Shown one piece after another: positions 34,548 to 43,680 of a stretch of DNA of 64,000 nt; position 1 is the stretch's first letter; each line of letters opens with the position of its first letter. The notes under the pieces are model-generated. The model saw only the letters and a program-made list of their open reading frames with translations, did no database searches and had not been told where the DNA came from. This DNA is from Chloroflexi bacterium HGW-Chloroflexi-3 (GTDB taxonomy: Bacteria; Chloroflexota; Anaerolineae; Anaerolineales; Anaerolineaceae): assembly GCA_002842045.1 (NCBI GenBank), contig PHBX01000002.1:186001-250000 (forward strand). Reading direction: 5' to 3'. A program made the position numbers and the translations under genes.

Positions 34548-36779
34548 TTATGATGATCGCATTCGGTAAGCTTCCATAACATTCGGTAAGTTTTCAATGC
34601 GTGTTAATAATCTACTGAGTTGAGAAATATCACTCACTTCAACAACCAATTTTATGGTTGCTAAATTATGTGAAACTTTCAATCCAATGTCAACCAGATT
34701 TCCACCCTCTGAACTAAGAACATTTGATATATCACCCATTAATCCCTGGCGATCATATGCCTTGACCTGAATTGCAACCGGGTAGGTTTTATGTAGTTCT
34801 CCCCAGGATACTTTTACTATTCTTTCCCTATCCGTCATGCGCAGCATATTTGGGCAATCTGCCCGATGAATTGTTGCACCACGTCCACGTGTGATGTATC
34901 CGACAATATCATCTCCCGGAGCTGGTTTACAACAGCGAGCCAAAACCGTTAAAAGGCCTTTTAATCCCAGAACAGTAATGGAATCACTGGAGATAGGTTG
35001 GTCAGACGCTGGTTTAGTGATTAATAATGGATCTTCGGTTTCTGGTTCGGTATCAACAAGTTGGCTGATTACCCGACTGATAGAAATATCTCCACAGCCA
35101 ATGCCTACATATAAATCTTCAATATTCTTAAGATCATAATTGGAAAGTAAATCTTCCAGACTTGAATTCTTTAATCCCAATCTCTTGATCTCTCGTTCCA
35201 ACATCAATTTTCCCTGGCTGGCATTTTGATCACGATCTTGCTTCTTAAACCAGTTTCGGATCTTCGATTTTGCTCTTTGTGTTTTCACCAAACCCAGGTT
35301 GGAATTTAGCCAATCACGGCTTGGACCGCCTTGTTTGGCGGTTAATATTTCAACCTGATCCCCGGTTTTAAGTGCATAATCCAGGGATACTAATTTCCCA
35401 TTGATTTTTGCCCCACGACAGCGATTCCCAATTTCTGTATGCACATGATAGGCAAAATCAATGGGTGTTGCGCCCGATGGAAGGTCGATAATATCTCCTC
35501 GCGGCGTAAAAATATACACACGATCCTGGAAGACATCACTCTTCATTCCATCGACAAATTCCTGAGCATCTTCCACTTCCTGACGCCATTCCATTAAGCG
35601 TCGGAGCCAATTGATGCGTTGTTCGTACGTTTGGTCACGTGGACCACGTTCTTTATAGCGCCAGTGAGCAGCAATACCAAATTCTGCATTCTGATGCATT
35701 TCTGCTGTACGGATCTGAACTTCGAGTGGCTTACCGTCTTCGTAAATGATGGCGGTATGGAGGCTTTGATAAAAATTATCTTTCGGCGCAGCGATGTAAT
35801 CATCAAATTCATGTGGAATTGGACGCCAATGAGTATGAATTACGCCTAATGCAGCGTAACAACTGGGAACATCATCCACAATAAGTCTGACACCTCGCAA
35901 ATCAAGAACCATATCAAAAGGCTTATCTTTTTCAATCATTTTTTTGTAGATTGAGAAAATATGCTTGGATCTACCCGATATTTCTATATTTTTAATCCCA
36001 GCATTCAAAAGAACCCGTTTCAAGTTATCTTTGATTTGGTTGATTTCCTGTTCACGATCACCTCTACGAATGGAGAGATTATTGGCGATTTCTTTGTATT
36101 TTTCTGGGCTTACATAGCGGAATCCGAGATCTTCAAGTTCCCATTTGACCTGCCAGATGCCAAGCCGATTTGCAAGAGGCGCAAAAATATCTAGGGTTTC
36201 CTGTGCAATTCTTTTTCTTTTGCTTTCTGGCATATAACCAAGTGTACGCATGTTATGAAGGCGATCAGCTAATTTGATTAGAACCACTCTGATATCATCG
36301 CCCATAGCAAGAAAGACTTTTCTTAGAGTCTCATTACTTAAATCCTTTTTGCGATCTCGTACAGTCGGAAAGAAATCTTCCGTAAATTCCTGGTCATCTT
36401 CGATCTCGTCGGTTGGTAAAGTTCGATCTTGTTTGCTTATCTGATCACCACGAGAAACGCGTGGCAGGTTGGTTAATTTCGTCACACCGTCTACTAATCT
36501 GGCGATTTCTTCCCCAAAATAATTTTTGATATCCAATGTGGTGGTAGCACTATCTTCAACGGTATCGTGCAATAATCCTGCGATGACTACTGAAGGAGGA
36601 ACTTTCATTTCTGCGAGTATTGCTGAGACAGAAACACAATGGGTAATATAAGGCTCACCGGACACGCGTTTTTGGCCTTCGTGAGCTTTTTCAGCAAATT
36701 TGTACGCTTTCATCACCATTTCGCGATCGACGAAATTGTAATTTTCTGGCAGTGAATCCATAAGTGCTTCAATTTTCAT
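34548..36779 (-). CDS. rel: RelA/SpoT-type (p)ppGpp synthetase/hydrolase
   Basis: Makes and degrades the stringent-response alarmone. Domain order over 743 residues: HD hydrolase (about 20-200, with His47, His71-Asp72 and Glu75-Asp76 intact), synthetase (about 250-370), TGS (about 415-475, with IDLPSGATPIDFAYHVHTEIG), a zinc-finger-like segment (LARCCKPAPGDDIVGYITRG), and a C-terminal ACT domain. Two oddities stand out. A roughly 30-residue acidic/basic insertion lies at 108-145 in the hydrolase domain. The synthetase motif reads EFDD (324-327), the form published for monofunctional RelA, not the RxKD form of bifunctional enzymes, although the hydrolase site is complete. Confidence 0.95.
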   Translation of the reverse strand: MKIEALMDSLPENYNFVDREMVMKAYKFAEKAHEGQKRVSGEPYITHCVSVSAILAEMKVPPSVVIAGLLHDTVEDSATTTLDIKNYFGEEIARLVDGVTKLTNLPRVSRGDQISKQDRTLPTDEIEDDQEFTEDFFPTVRDRKKDLSNETLRKVFLAMGDDIRVVLIKLADRLHNMRTLGYMPESKRKRIAQETLDIFAPLANRLGIWQVKWELEDLGFRYVSPEKYKEIANNLSIRRGDREQEINQIKDNLKRVLLNAGIKNIEISGRSKHIFSIYKKMIEKDKPFDMVLDLRGVRLIVDDVPSCYAALGVIHTHWRPIPHEFDDYIAAPKDNFYQSLHTAIIYEDGKPLEVQIRTAEMHQNAEFGIAAHWRYKERGPRDQTYEQRINWLRRLMEWRQEVEDAQEFVDGMKSDVFQDRVYIFTPRGDIIDLPSGATPIDFAYHVHTEIGNRCRGAKINGKLVSLDYALKTGDQVEILTAKQGGPSRDWLNSNLGLVKTQRAKSKIRNWFKKQDRDQNASQGKLMLEREIKRLGLKNSSLEDLLSNYDLKNIEDLYVGIGCGDISISRVISQLVDTEPETEDPLLITKPASDQPISSDSITVLGLKGLLTVLARCCKPAPGDDIVGYITRGRGATIHRADCPNMLRMTDRERIVKVSWGELHKTYPVAIQVKAYDRQGLMGDISNVLSSEGGNLVDIGLKVSHNLATIKLVVEVSDISQLSRLLTRIENLPNVMEAYRMRSS

Positions 36780-37444
36780 TGTGTACTCTCTCGTGCTAGA
36801 TTATATCCAAGAAAATGAATTAATTTATGATTTTGTGACGGTTTATAAATTATTAACAGAAAATTCCTCGAAAATTAATAGAACTGATAATATTGATAAA
36901 TTCAATAATTTTTTACGAACCAAACGTGAGCCTGGGTGATAGATTTAATTAACTTTAAAAGTAATATTTCCCCTTTACTGCAAACCGAAGCGACAATTGA
37001 ACCACAGTACCATTTGACCAACTTTAATTTTAAATCATGCAATAACGATGTTTCCATTGGGTTAATTGGTAGTTGTGAAATGTTCTTGCGCAGGCACGGA
37101 AATGAAGAATTCAACATTTAAATTGAGGGACATCAACAACATATTCCTGATCAGGTTCAGTGGAAAAGGTGATGTGTCAGGAAGCGCAATCCGCTCAAAT
37201 ATATTTTACAGAGGTTATCCTCTGACGAAGTCGGAACGTTATTCTTACTTTCCAGCTATCAAAATCGTGATCACTACTTTTATGGGACTGGTTTCGTGAA
37301 AATTCACGACCATATGCGAACATAAGAAATCTTGCTGAGTCCCGGCATAGTTGTATTCAAAATAGCAATTTACATAAAATCTTTAAAAGGAAAATCCATA
37401 TCTCCTGAATATTTTTTGATTAGTATATAGTTGAATTATTATTA
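36780..37444. other. Poorly coding stretch of about 660 bases
   Basis: I see no supportable gene, RNA or terminator here. Short open frames exist on both strands, for example 36936-37121, but none has a ribosome-binding site with a recognisable product. Together with the broken gene that follows, it looks like decaying sequence between rel and the dehydrogenase genes. The rel promoter should be near its left end. Confidence 0.6.
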
Positions 37445-38762
37445 TTATGGGTTTTCTGGATGTTTGGTCAAGTTGAACCATATTTCAGCACCACCTCGAA
37501 ATCGTCCAATAATGAGATCAAGATCTCCATCTCCATCCAGGTCACCCAAGGTTGGGCGACCGCTCATTTCAGATTCTATCCCAAGACGTAAGCCACTATC
37601 GATAAACCGAGCATCTTCGTACAACCAGATTTGATTAAGACGACCCATATTGGTGACCACAACATCAAGATCACCGTCCAGGTCCAGGTCACCAACTGCA
37701 ATATGTGCGCCCATTGTACTCGGAAGGTTCAATCCACTTTCCGTGAATTGGCCATTTCCATCGTTCCACAATAACCGGCAGGGGTAGCTGCCTGTTTCTC
37801 GAAAACCATTACAGATCAAGGCATCCAGATCACCATCCTGGTCGAAGCCGGCCAAGGCAATGTCCCCAATAGTGGTCTGCTGGTCTTCCAATTTCCAGCT
37901 TGGGAGTAATTCCCCCGTGCCCTGGTTTATCAAAGTTACCAGACCCTGTCCCCAAATCTTTCCAACCGCATCGATATCGCTATCCCCATCTATATCCCCC
38001 ATGCCAAAAAATCTTCGTCTACCGTTGTTGAAGTAAATTTTGCTGGGTAAGATGCCTTGATGACAGACAACAAGAATATCCAGGTCGTTGTCATGATCAA
38101 AATCAGCCAGTCCGACAACATGTCCATATTGGGAAAGCTGCTGACCGGAGTTGATAAAAACCCAGAACCGTCATTAAACCATACTTCCGCATGATTCCGC
38201 ATTGGGTTAGCAAAAACAGCATCCAAGTCACCATCATCATCCAGATCTCCAACCCCTGCCTGGAAAGTCTCGCGTAGACCCAATTCCTTGTTGCTTTTAA
38301 TAAATGAGATCAGTGGAGGAATCCGTCCCCATGAGTGCCACAACACATCGCTGCTTTCTGACAGCAGGGGAGTCTGATCTGTACCATCGGGTTTCATGGT
38401 GTACAGAAAAAAGTTGGCTTTTGAGAGCCATCCGGGGAGACTGCTGGGCTGTCATCAGAGGACGGGTCGTTGGTCAGCCGAGTAATTTCTCCATTTATCT
38501 CATGCTGGATGTAGATCTCAGGATTACCATCACGGTTGGAGTAAAATGCGAGTAGGCCACTGAATTTAGGAGGTGACACTTCAGTTTCCAGCAAGACGGC
38601 TGTTGGTTTAAGGGTGTGGGTGGCTTCTGCAGTCAAAGTTGGTGGCTGTATCGTTACAGATGGCTGGGGTTGTGTCTGTTGATCAGGCATTGGTCTCAGG
38701 TAAGCAGTTACGGTGATGGCCAGAGTTAGCAGGGAAAACAGGCAAATTTTTCTCATGATCAA
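37445..38762 (-). pseudogene. TolB-like/VCBS (FG-GAP) repeat exported protein, frameshifted
   Basis: Read across three frames, this is one secreted protein of about 440 residues. It starts with a signal peptide (MIMRKICLFSLLTLAITVTA), a Pro/Thr-rich linker and a TolB-type blade (FYSNRDGNPEIYI, SPAVSPDGS). A +1 slip near 38420-38430 leads into KANFFLYTMKPDGTDQ, then VCBS repeats. A second slip near 38115-38125 leads into ADFDHDNDLDILVV and the rest. I count six Asp-rich repeats of the GDLDxDGDLD type, which bind calcium in integrin-like propellers. Two frameshifts and the empty flanks indicate a decayed gene, unless they are sequencing errors. Confidence 0.85.
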
Positions 38763-39138
38763 GACTCCAGGTTAGGAACAATACTCTTGAGATTACCGAA
38801 TTTCCAAGTCAACTAGATTGTACCAACTGTTTAATGCCATAGATGAAGGATTTGGTATATTTCATTAAATTTAAACTTAATATTATCTTTAACTATTTTG
38901 AATAACAAAACAAAATGATAACCAGAATCATCAAATTTAAATTGAATTGAAAGGCTTGCTGATTTGGATTACTAGGGGACCACTAGCTATGCCATAGTTG
39001 GCTAAATAAAACCAATTTTCTGCATTGCTTCGATTTTAATAAGCAATCATCCCTAATTCATAATCCTGTTCAGTACTGGCCAGAAAGGAGAAGTAATAGA
39101 AATCTTCATCGTCCAAAATTAGTCAATAATTGATTGAA
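38763..39138. other. Intergenic stretch of 376 bases with no visible feature
   Basis: AT-rich sequence between the decayed repeat protein and the dehydrogenase genes. I find no open frame with a start site, no tRNA and no clear terminator hairpin for the dehydrogenase operon that ends at 39139. Confidence 0.5.
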
Positions 39139-40308
39139 TTATTTTAGCAATTCTTGACCACTGAAATCTCTGTCAGGTGCGACATAAGGAAGTATTTCAT
39201 GATCCTTTTCCGTAAGGGAGTTGGTCACAAAGCGCAGTAATAATTCACCCATCCCTGGACCCAGCATAAATCCCTGACCGCATGTACCTGCAGCATGCAA
39301 AAAACCCTCAACGTTTTTTGCCCAACCTATGATCGGGAAGCCATCGGGGGTCATTGGATATAAACCCCGCCAGGTTCTACGGACTCGTATATTTTGTAAC
39401 CTGGGCATAATTTCAATCATTCTTTTAGCTACCATAGGTAAGAATTCGCTTGTTTCTTCCACGTTGAAACCCCAGATATTTGGTTTTGGAGTGATGCAAA
39501 AGATAATTTGGCCGGTTGAATGCTGGTAAAAATAGAAATTGGATGATCCAGGTTGTGGACGAATATCCACCACCATAGGGTTTAAAAAATGGGCGACTGA
39601 TTCGGTAATGGCTGCTTCGTGGCTATCAGGATTTACAGGAATGTCAATCTCTGCTAATTTGGCTACCTGTTTTGCCCACGGTCCTGCTGCATTAATCAAT
39701 AAATCTGTCTCATAAATCGAAAGATTGGTTTTAACTCCTTTGATTTTTCCATTGGAGATAATTATTTCCTCCACTGATTCATTGAAGTGAAAAACAGCGC
39801 CTAAATCTATAGCTTGACGATAAAATGAATGGGTTGCCAGGAGTGGTGAGGCGCTACCATCATCAGGGGAATAAGTTCCTCCTAATAAACCGTTTGGGTT
39901 GATGTCAGGCACAATTTCTAAAAACTCATGTTTGTTCAACCAATTTATATTGAGCCCGAATTCTTTCTGTTTTCGTAATAATTCTTTGAGTGTTTTTTCT
40001 TCCCGTTCGCGATAAGCTACAAAGGTGTATCCACCTTTATACCAGTCGATATCATCCCCATATAATTCTTTCCAGGTTGAGTATATTTCAATGGATCGCA
40101 GACATAATCGAATTTTGGCAGGATCGGAATGAGTGGCTCGAATACCCCCAATGGCTCGTTTAGAAGACCCCTGTCCAACACTGGGGAATTTATCGATGAC
40201 CAGTACTTTAAAACCGGATTTAGCGAGGAAAAATGCAGTAGGGACACCAATTGACCCTGCACCAATAATAATCACATCATAATGTGGGAAATTCAGTTTA
40301 GTCTTCAA
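39139..40308 (-). CDS. FAD-dependent oxidoreductase, DAO/sarcosine oxidase beta-like
   Basis: FAD amine or imino-acid oxidoreductase of the DadA/SoxB/HcnC type. The 389-residue protein has the Rossmann motif IIIGAGSIGVPTAFFLAKSG at the N-terminus, SSKRAIGGIRATHSDPAKIRL near 50, NAAGPWAKQV near 210, and a C-terminal GFLHAAGTCGQGFMLGPGMGELL for the flavin ring. It overlaps its upstream partner by 11 bases. Such pairs form dye-linked proline or hydroxyproline dehydrogenases, opine oxidases or HCN synthase; which substrate applies here is not visible. Confidence 0.9.
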   Translation of the reverse strand: MKTKLNFPHYDVIIIGAGSIGVPTAFFLAKSGFKVLVIDKFPSVGQGSSKRAIGGIRATHSDPAKIRLCLRSIEIYSTWKELYGDDIDWYKGGYTFVAYREREEKTLKELLRKQKEFGLNINWLNKHEFLEIVPDINPNGLLGGTYSPDDGSASPLLATHSFYRQAIDLGAVFHFNESVEEIIISNGKIKGVKTNLSIYETDLLINAAGPWAKQVAKLAEIDIPVNPDSHEAAITESVAHFLNPMVVDIRPQPGSSNFYFYQHSTGQIIFCITPKPNIWGFNVEETSEFLPMVAKRMIEIMPRLQNIRVRRTWRGLYPMTPDGFPIIGWAKNVEGFLHAAGTCGQGFMLGPGMGELLLRFVTNSLTEKDHEILPYVAPDRDFSGQELLK

Positions 40309-42397
40309 TTAAATCCTCATCTCCATTTACTCCTGCAAAAATACCCAATGATACTTCCATAAACAAAGGTCTTTTGGTTTGATCTGTTACTTCTTCATCC
40401 GGAATACCCTCTTCTCTAAAAATCCGTTTGATAATTGAGGTACAAGTTTTCGCACCACAGGAACCCATTCCGGCTCTGGTGACGGTTTTGATTTCATTGA
40501 AATCCCGGATTCCCTGTCGAATCAGTGAACGAATTTCACCTGCTTTAACACGTTCACACCGACACACAATCATGTCATCATCTAAATGTTGTATGTAATG
40601 ATCAATGGGATGGGTGATTTGACTTTCCTGCATGCGTATGCCAGCGATTCTTGAGGCAATTTCTCTAGGCGCTTGTAGATGAACGACTAATGTGCGATCA
40701 CTGGTCGGAATTGTATGTACGGATAATACTTCGAATTCTCCTACAGGTTTTCCTTCAGTATCCATTGCTGTCACTATATCTTTTTCCTGGATTGGATCAC
40801 GATTGAATTCATATGGAACAGAAATAATCGGCATATCAAGGTTGCTGCGGTAATCTACAAGCGTGATCGCTAAACCTGGACATCCTGCAACGCATTGTTC
40901 ACAAACCTCACAACAAAAACCATCTCCAAGAAACATAGGTGTACTGCGAATATCTTTAGGGTCGATGAAGATTAATCCATGTGGACATAAAGCTGAACAA
41001 GGATCACAGGGGATTTCCTGCGTGCAATGAATGATAGGAAAAACACCTTCTTCAATTTCCGGGTATTCAACTTTCCTATTTGCTCCGGGTTTTGACTTAA
41101 GAATTTCTGATGTGCGGTACAAGGATTCGGGCACAGAGCCGACATCAAGCCCTAATCCCTGAGCAATCTCCAACCCCCGGATTTTTCCTGCAATGATCGC
41201 AGCGGATGCTTCAGCAATTTCCTCAGCATCACCTGCAACAAACGTTTTCATTCCATATTCGACACCTTTTTTATAGAATTCATTTACAGGATCCAACCCC
41301 ACAGCCACGAGAATACTGTCGCATTCAAAAGATTTTTCAGTCCCCGAAATTGGTTGAAATTTATCATTTACCTGAGCGATTGTTACTGACTCTACTTTAT
41401 CCTTTCCATTTGCGCTCAGGATTGTATGGGATGTCATGATGGGTACGCCCAGACGCATCAATTTATCTTTGTGAACCTTATAGCCACCACATTCGGGTAG
41501 AGCTTCCACTAATCCAACAACCCCGATACCTGCCTGTAATGCATGATAACCAGTGATTAGACCTACATTTCCGCCACCAATGATAAATAATTTCTCTGCA
41601 GGTCGCACAAGATCGCGGTTTACAAGGGTTTGAAATGCTCCTGCACCGTAAACACCCGGCAAGGTATTTCCGTTAAATGTGATAAATTTTTCTCGAGCCC
41701 CGGATGAAACCAATAGTATTTCTGGCTTGATGAGAATATAGGTATCTCCGTTTTTCAAGACTCCCACTTTTTTGTCTGAAAATACAGCCAATGCAGTTGA
41801 ATTCAACCAGATGTCAACGCATGAAAACTCGCGTAATTCATCTTCTAATTTAGTGGCAATATCAATACCGCGGGTACCCGCAAACACAGCTTTTGTGGAG
41901 CCAAAGAAACGATGTGTTTGTAAAACTAATTTTCCACCCAGTCGGTGTTTGTCATCCAATAAAATTACTTCAACACCTAATTTACCTAATTCCAAAGCCG
42001 CTGAGAGTCCAGCTGGTCCCCCTCCAATAATCAAAACGGGAGTTGTTATTTCCGGGATTTTATTCATGCCGGGAATATCTTCAATTTTTGGCAAAATTGG
42101 AAAACCATCCAAGGGTTCAACAATTATTCCTGCCGTTACTTCTTCCATACATGCTTTTATCGGAATACCATCCACCATAACCATGCATTGCGAACATTGA
42201 CCATTCGCACAAAAGATACCCTGGGGAGATTGATCTTTGTGGTGATGTCCAAATACCCGAATGCCATTCGCGAATAAAGCAGCAGAAACTGTTTCCCCTT
42301 TTTGGGCTGATAGCAATTGTCCTTTCCAAAAGAAGTGGATCTCTGCTTGCTCAGGAATTGGAAGTATTGGATGTTTTTTTATTCTGTAATCTGTCAT
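40298..42397 (-). CDS. Four-domain Fe-S/flavin dehydrogenase subunit (HcnA-HcnB-like fusion)
   Basis: A 699-residue electron-transfer partner. In order: a [2Fe-2S] domain as in HcnA or the N-terminus of sarcosine oxidase alpha (Cys63, Cys68, Cys71, Cys83), a two-dinucleotide flavoprotein domain starting VLIIGGGPAGLSAALELG, a two-cluster ferredoxin-like segment (CDPCSALCPHG and CCEVCEQCVAGCPG), and a C-terminal BFD-like [2Fe-2S] domain (CRCERVKAGEI with GMGSCGAKTC). Usual partners lack the central ferredoxin, so this protein can probably feed a longer electron chain. I chose ATG 42397, which has AAGGG seven bases upstream, over an ATG ten codons earlier. Confidence 0.9.
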   Translation of the reverse strand: MTDYRIKKHPILPIPEQAEIHFFWKGQLLSAQKGETVSAALFANGIRVFGHHHKDQSPQGIFCANGQCSQCMVMVDGIPIKACMEEVTAGIIVEPLDGFPILPKIEDIPGMNKIPEITTPVLIIGGGPAGLSAALELGKLGVEVILLDDKHRLGGKLVLQTHRFFGSTKAVFAGTRGIDIATKLEDELREFSCVDIWLNSTALAVFSDKKVGVLKNGDTYILIKPEILLVSSGAREKFITFNGNTLPGVYGAGAFQTLVNRDLVRPAEKLFIIGGGNVGLITGYHALQAGIGVVGLVEALPECGGYKVHKDKLMRLGVPIMTSHTILSANGKDKVESVTIAQVNDKFQPISGTEKSFECDSILVAVGLDPVNEFYKKGVEYGMKTFVAGDAEEIAEASAAIIAGKIRGLEIAQGLGLDVGSVPESLYRTSEILKSKPGANRKVEYPEIEEGVFPIIHCTQEIPCDPCSALCPHGLIFIDPKDIRSTPMFLGDGFCCEVCEQCVAGCPGLAITLVDYRSNLDMPIISVPYEFNRDPIQEKDIVTAMDTEGKPVGEFEVLSVHTIPTSDRTLVVHLQAPREIASRIAGIRMQESQITHPIDHYIQHLDDDMIVCRCERVKAGEIRSLIRQGIRDFNEIKTVTRAGMGSCGAKTCTSIIKRIFREEGIPDEEVTDQTKRPLFMEVSLGIFAGVNGDEDLIED

Positions 42398-42638
42398 TGA
42401 ATTCCCTTCATTAGGAATAATTTTCATTAAGATGAATTAAAGTAGTATTAGTTTGAGTTAAAAGTAAGAGTAGACCAAGGTAATATTACAAAACTTTGAA
42501 AAAGATTTATACTGTAAGAGTACATATTTTTTTAACTTTTCTGTCATAATTTTTCCTAAGTAGTTTGGTGAGATTTTTGAAATTTAATTTGTGATAAAAT
42601 TTTCAAATTCGTTTCCAATTATTTTTGGAGGGTTTTTA

Positions 42639-43607
42639 ATGAGAAAAATAGCAGTACTGACAAGTGGCGGAGACGCACCCGGTATGAATGCTGCGATTCG
42701 TGCAGTTGTTCGCTCGGGAATAGCAAAAGGTTGGGAAGTTTATGGGGTTAAAAATGGATACTCTGGACTACTAGCGGGTAATTTTATCCATCTAGGTCCG
42801 AGAGATGTAGGCGGTATCATGCAAAGAGGTGGCACTATGTTAGGAAGTGCCAGGTCTTTGGAATTTAAAACGGATGCTGGCCAGAAAAAAGCAATCAGGA
42901 ACTTAAATTCTATGGGAATAGAAGGTTTGATTGTGATCGGTGGAAACGGGTCACAAACTGGATCGTTCAAGCTTTTCGAATCAGGCTTTCCAGTGGTTGG
43001 TGTGGCATCCACAATTGATAATGATTTGTATGGCTCCGAAATCACAATTGGAGTAGATACAGCACTCAATATTGCTTTGGAAGCTGTTGACAGGTTAAAA
43101 ATTACTGCTTCATCTCACCAGAGAGCATTCTTATTGGAGGTAATGGGGCGGGATTGTGGGTACCTTGCCCTGATGACAGCACTTGCTGGTGGGGCAGAGG
43201 CAGTTATTATCCCAGAAGTGCCAACAAAACCTGAGGAGATTGCCAAACAAATAGAAGAGGCATATGAAAAAGGAAAAGCACATGCTATCGTAATCGTAGC
43301 AGAAGGTGCTGAATATAATGCCGAGAAATTATCAAATTATTTTAAAGATCATCATGAAACACTGGGATTTGATTTGCGTGTAGCGATTCTTGGTCACATC
43401 CAACGTGGGGGCGATCCTTCTGCTTATGATCGATTATTGGCCAGCCGCTTAGGATCAGGAGCAGTGGAAGCAATGGCAAATGGAATATATGGTGTCTTAA
43501 CCGGATGGATTCAATCCAAGATTACTTATACTCCATTAGCAGAAGTTGTCGCAAATAAAAAGACACTTGACAAATCTTTGATTGAATTGGCTGCTATTCT
43601 GGATTAA
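42639..43607 (+). CDS. pfkA: ATP-dependent 6-phosphofructokinase
   Basis: Commits fructose 6-phosphate to glycolysis. The 322-residue protein aligns with E. coli PfkA nearly position by position: GGDAPGMNA at 10-18, the catalytic Thr125/Asp127 in STIDNDL, EVMGRDCGYLAL near 169, and LGHIQRGGDPSAYDRLLASRLG near 250. Gly104 indicates ATP rather than pyrophosphate use. Position 103, which is Asp in E. coli and helps hold Mg-ATP, is Asn here (GGNGSQTG). The ATG follows TTGGAGGG by six bases, so a longer in-frame reading from 42591 is not real. Confidence 0.95.
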   Translation: MRKIAVLTSGGDAPGMNAAIRAVVRSGIAKGWEVYGVKNGYSGLLAGNFIHLGPRDVGGIMQRGGTMLGSARSLEFKTDAGQKKAIRNLNSMGIEGLIVIGGNGSQTGSFKLFESGFPVVGVASTIDNDLYGSEITIGVDTALNIALEAVDRLKITASSHQRAFLLEVMGRDCGYLALMTALAGGAEAVIIPEVPTKPEEIAKQIEEAYEKGKAHAIVIVAEGAEYNAEKLSNYFKDHHETLGFDLRVAILGHIQRGGDPSAYDRLLASRLGSGAVEAMANGIYGVLTGWIQSKITYTPLAEVVANKKTLDKSLIELAAILD

Positions 43608-43628
43608 CCTAAACATGACGAAATAAAG

Positions 43629-43663
43629 ACAAACCTCTCGAAGTTGAAGAGGTTTGTTTTTTT
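43629..43663 (+). terminator. Intrinsic terminator of pfkA
   Basis: ACAAACCTCT (43629-43638) pairs with 43648-43657 across a 9-base loop, followed by a run of T residues. The convergent prfB gene ends 18 bases further on. Confidence 0.9.
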
Positions 43664-43680
43664 GTATTCAACCTGGGTTT

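Noticed and set aside
36936..37299. Plus-strand open frames of 61-77 codons in the gap after rel
   Set aside because: They overlap each other in different frames, lack ribosome-binding sites and resemble nothing I know.
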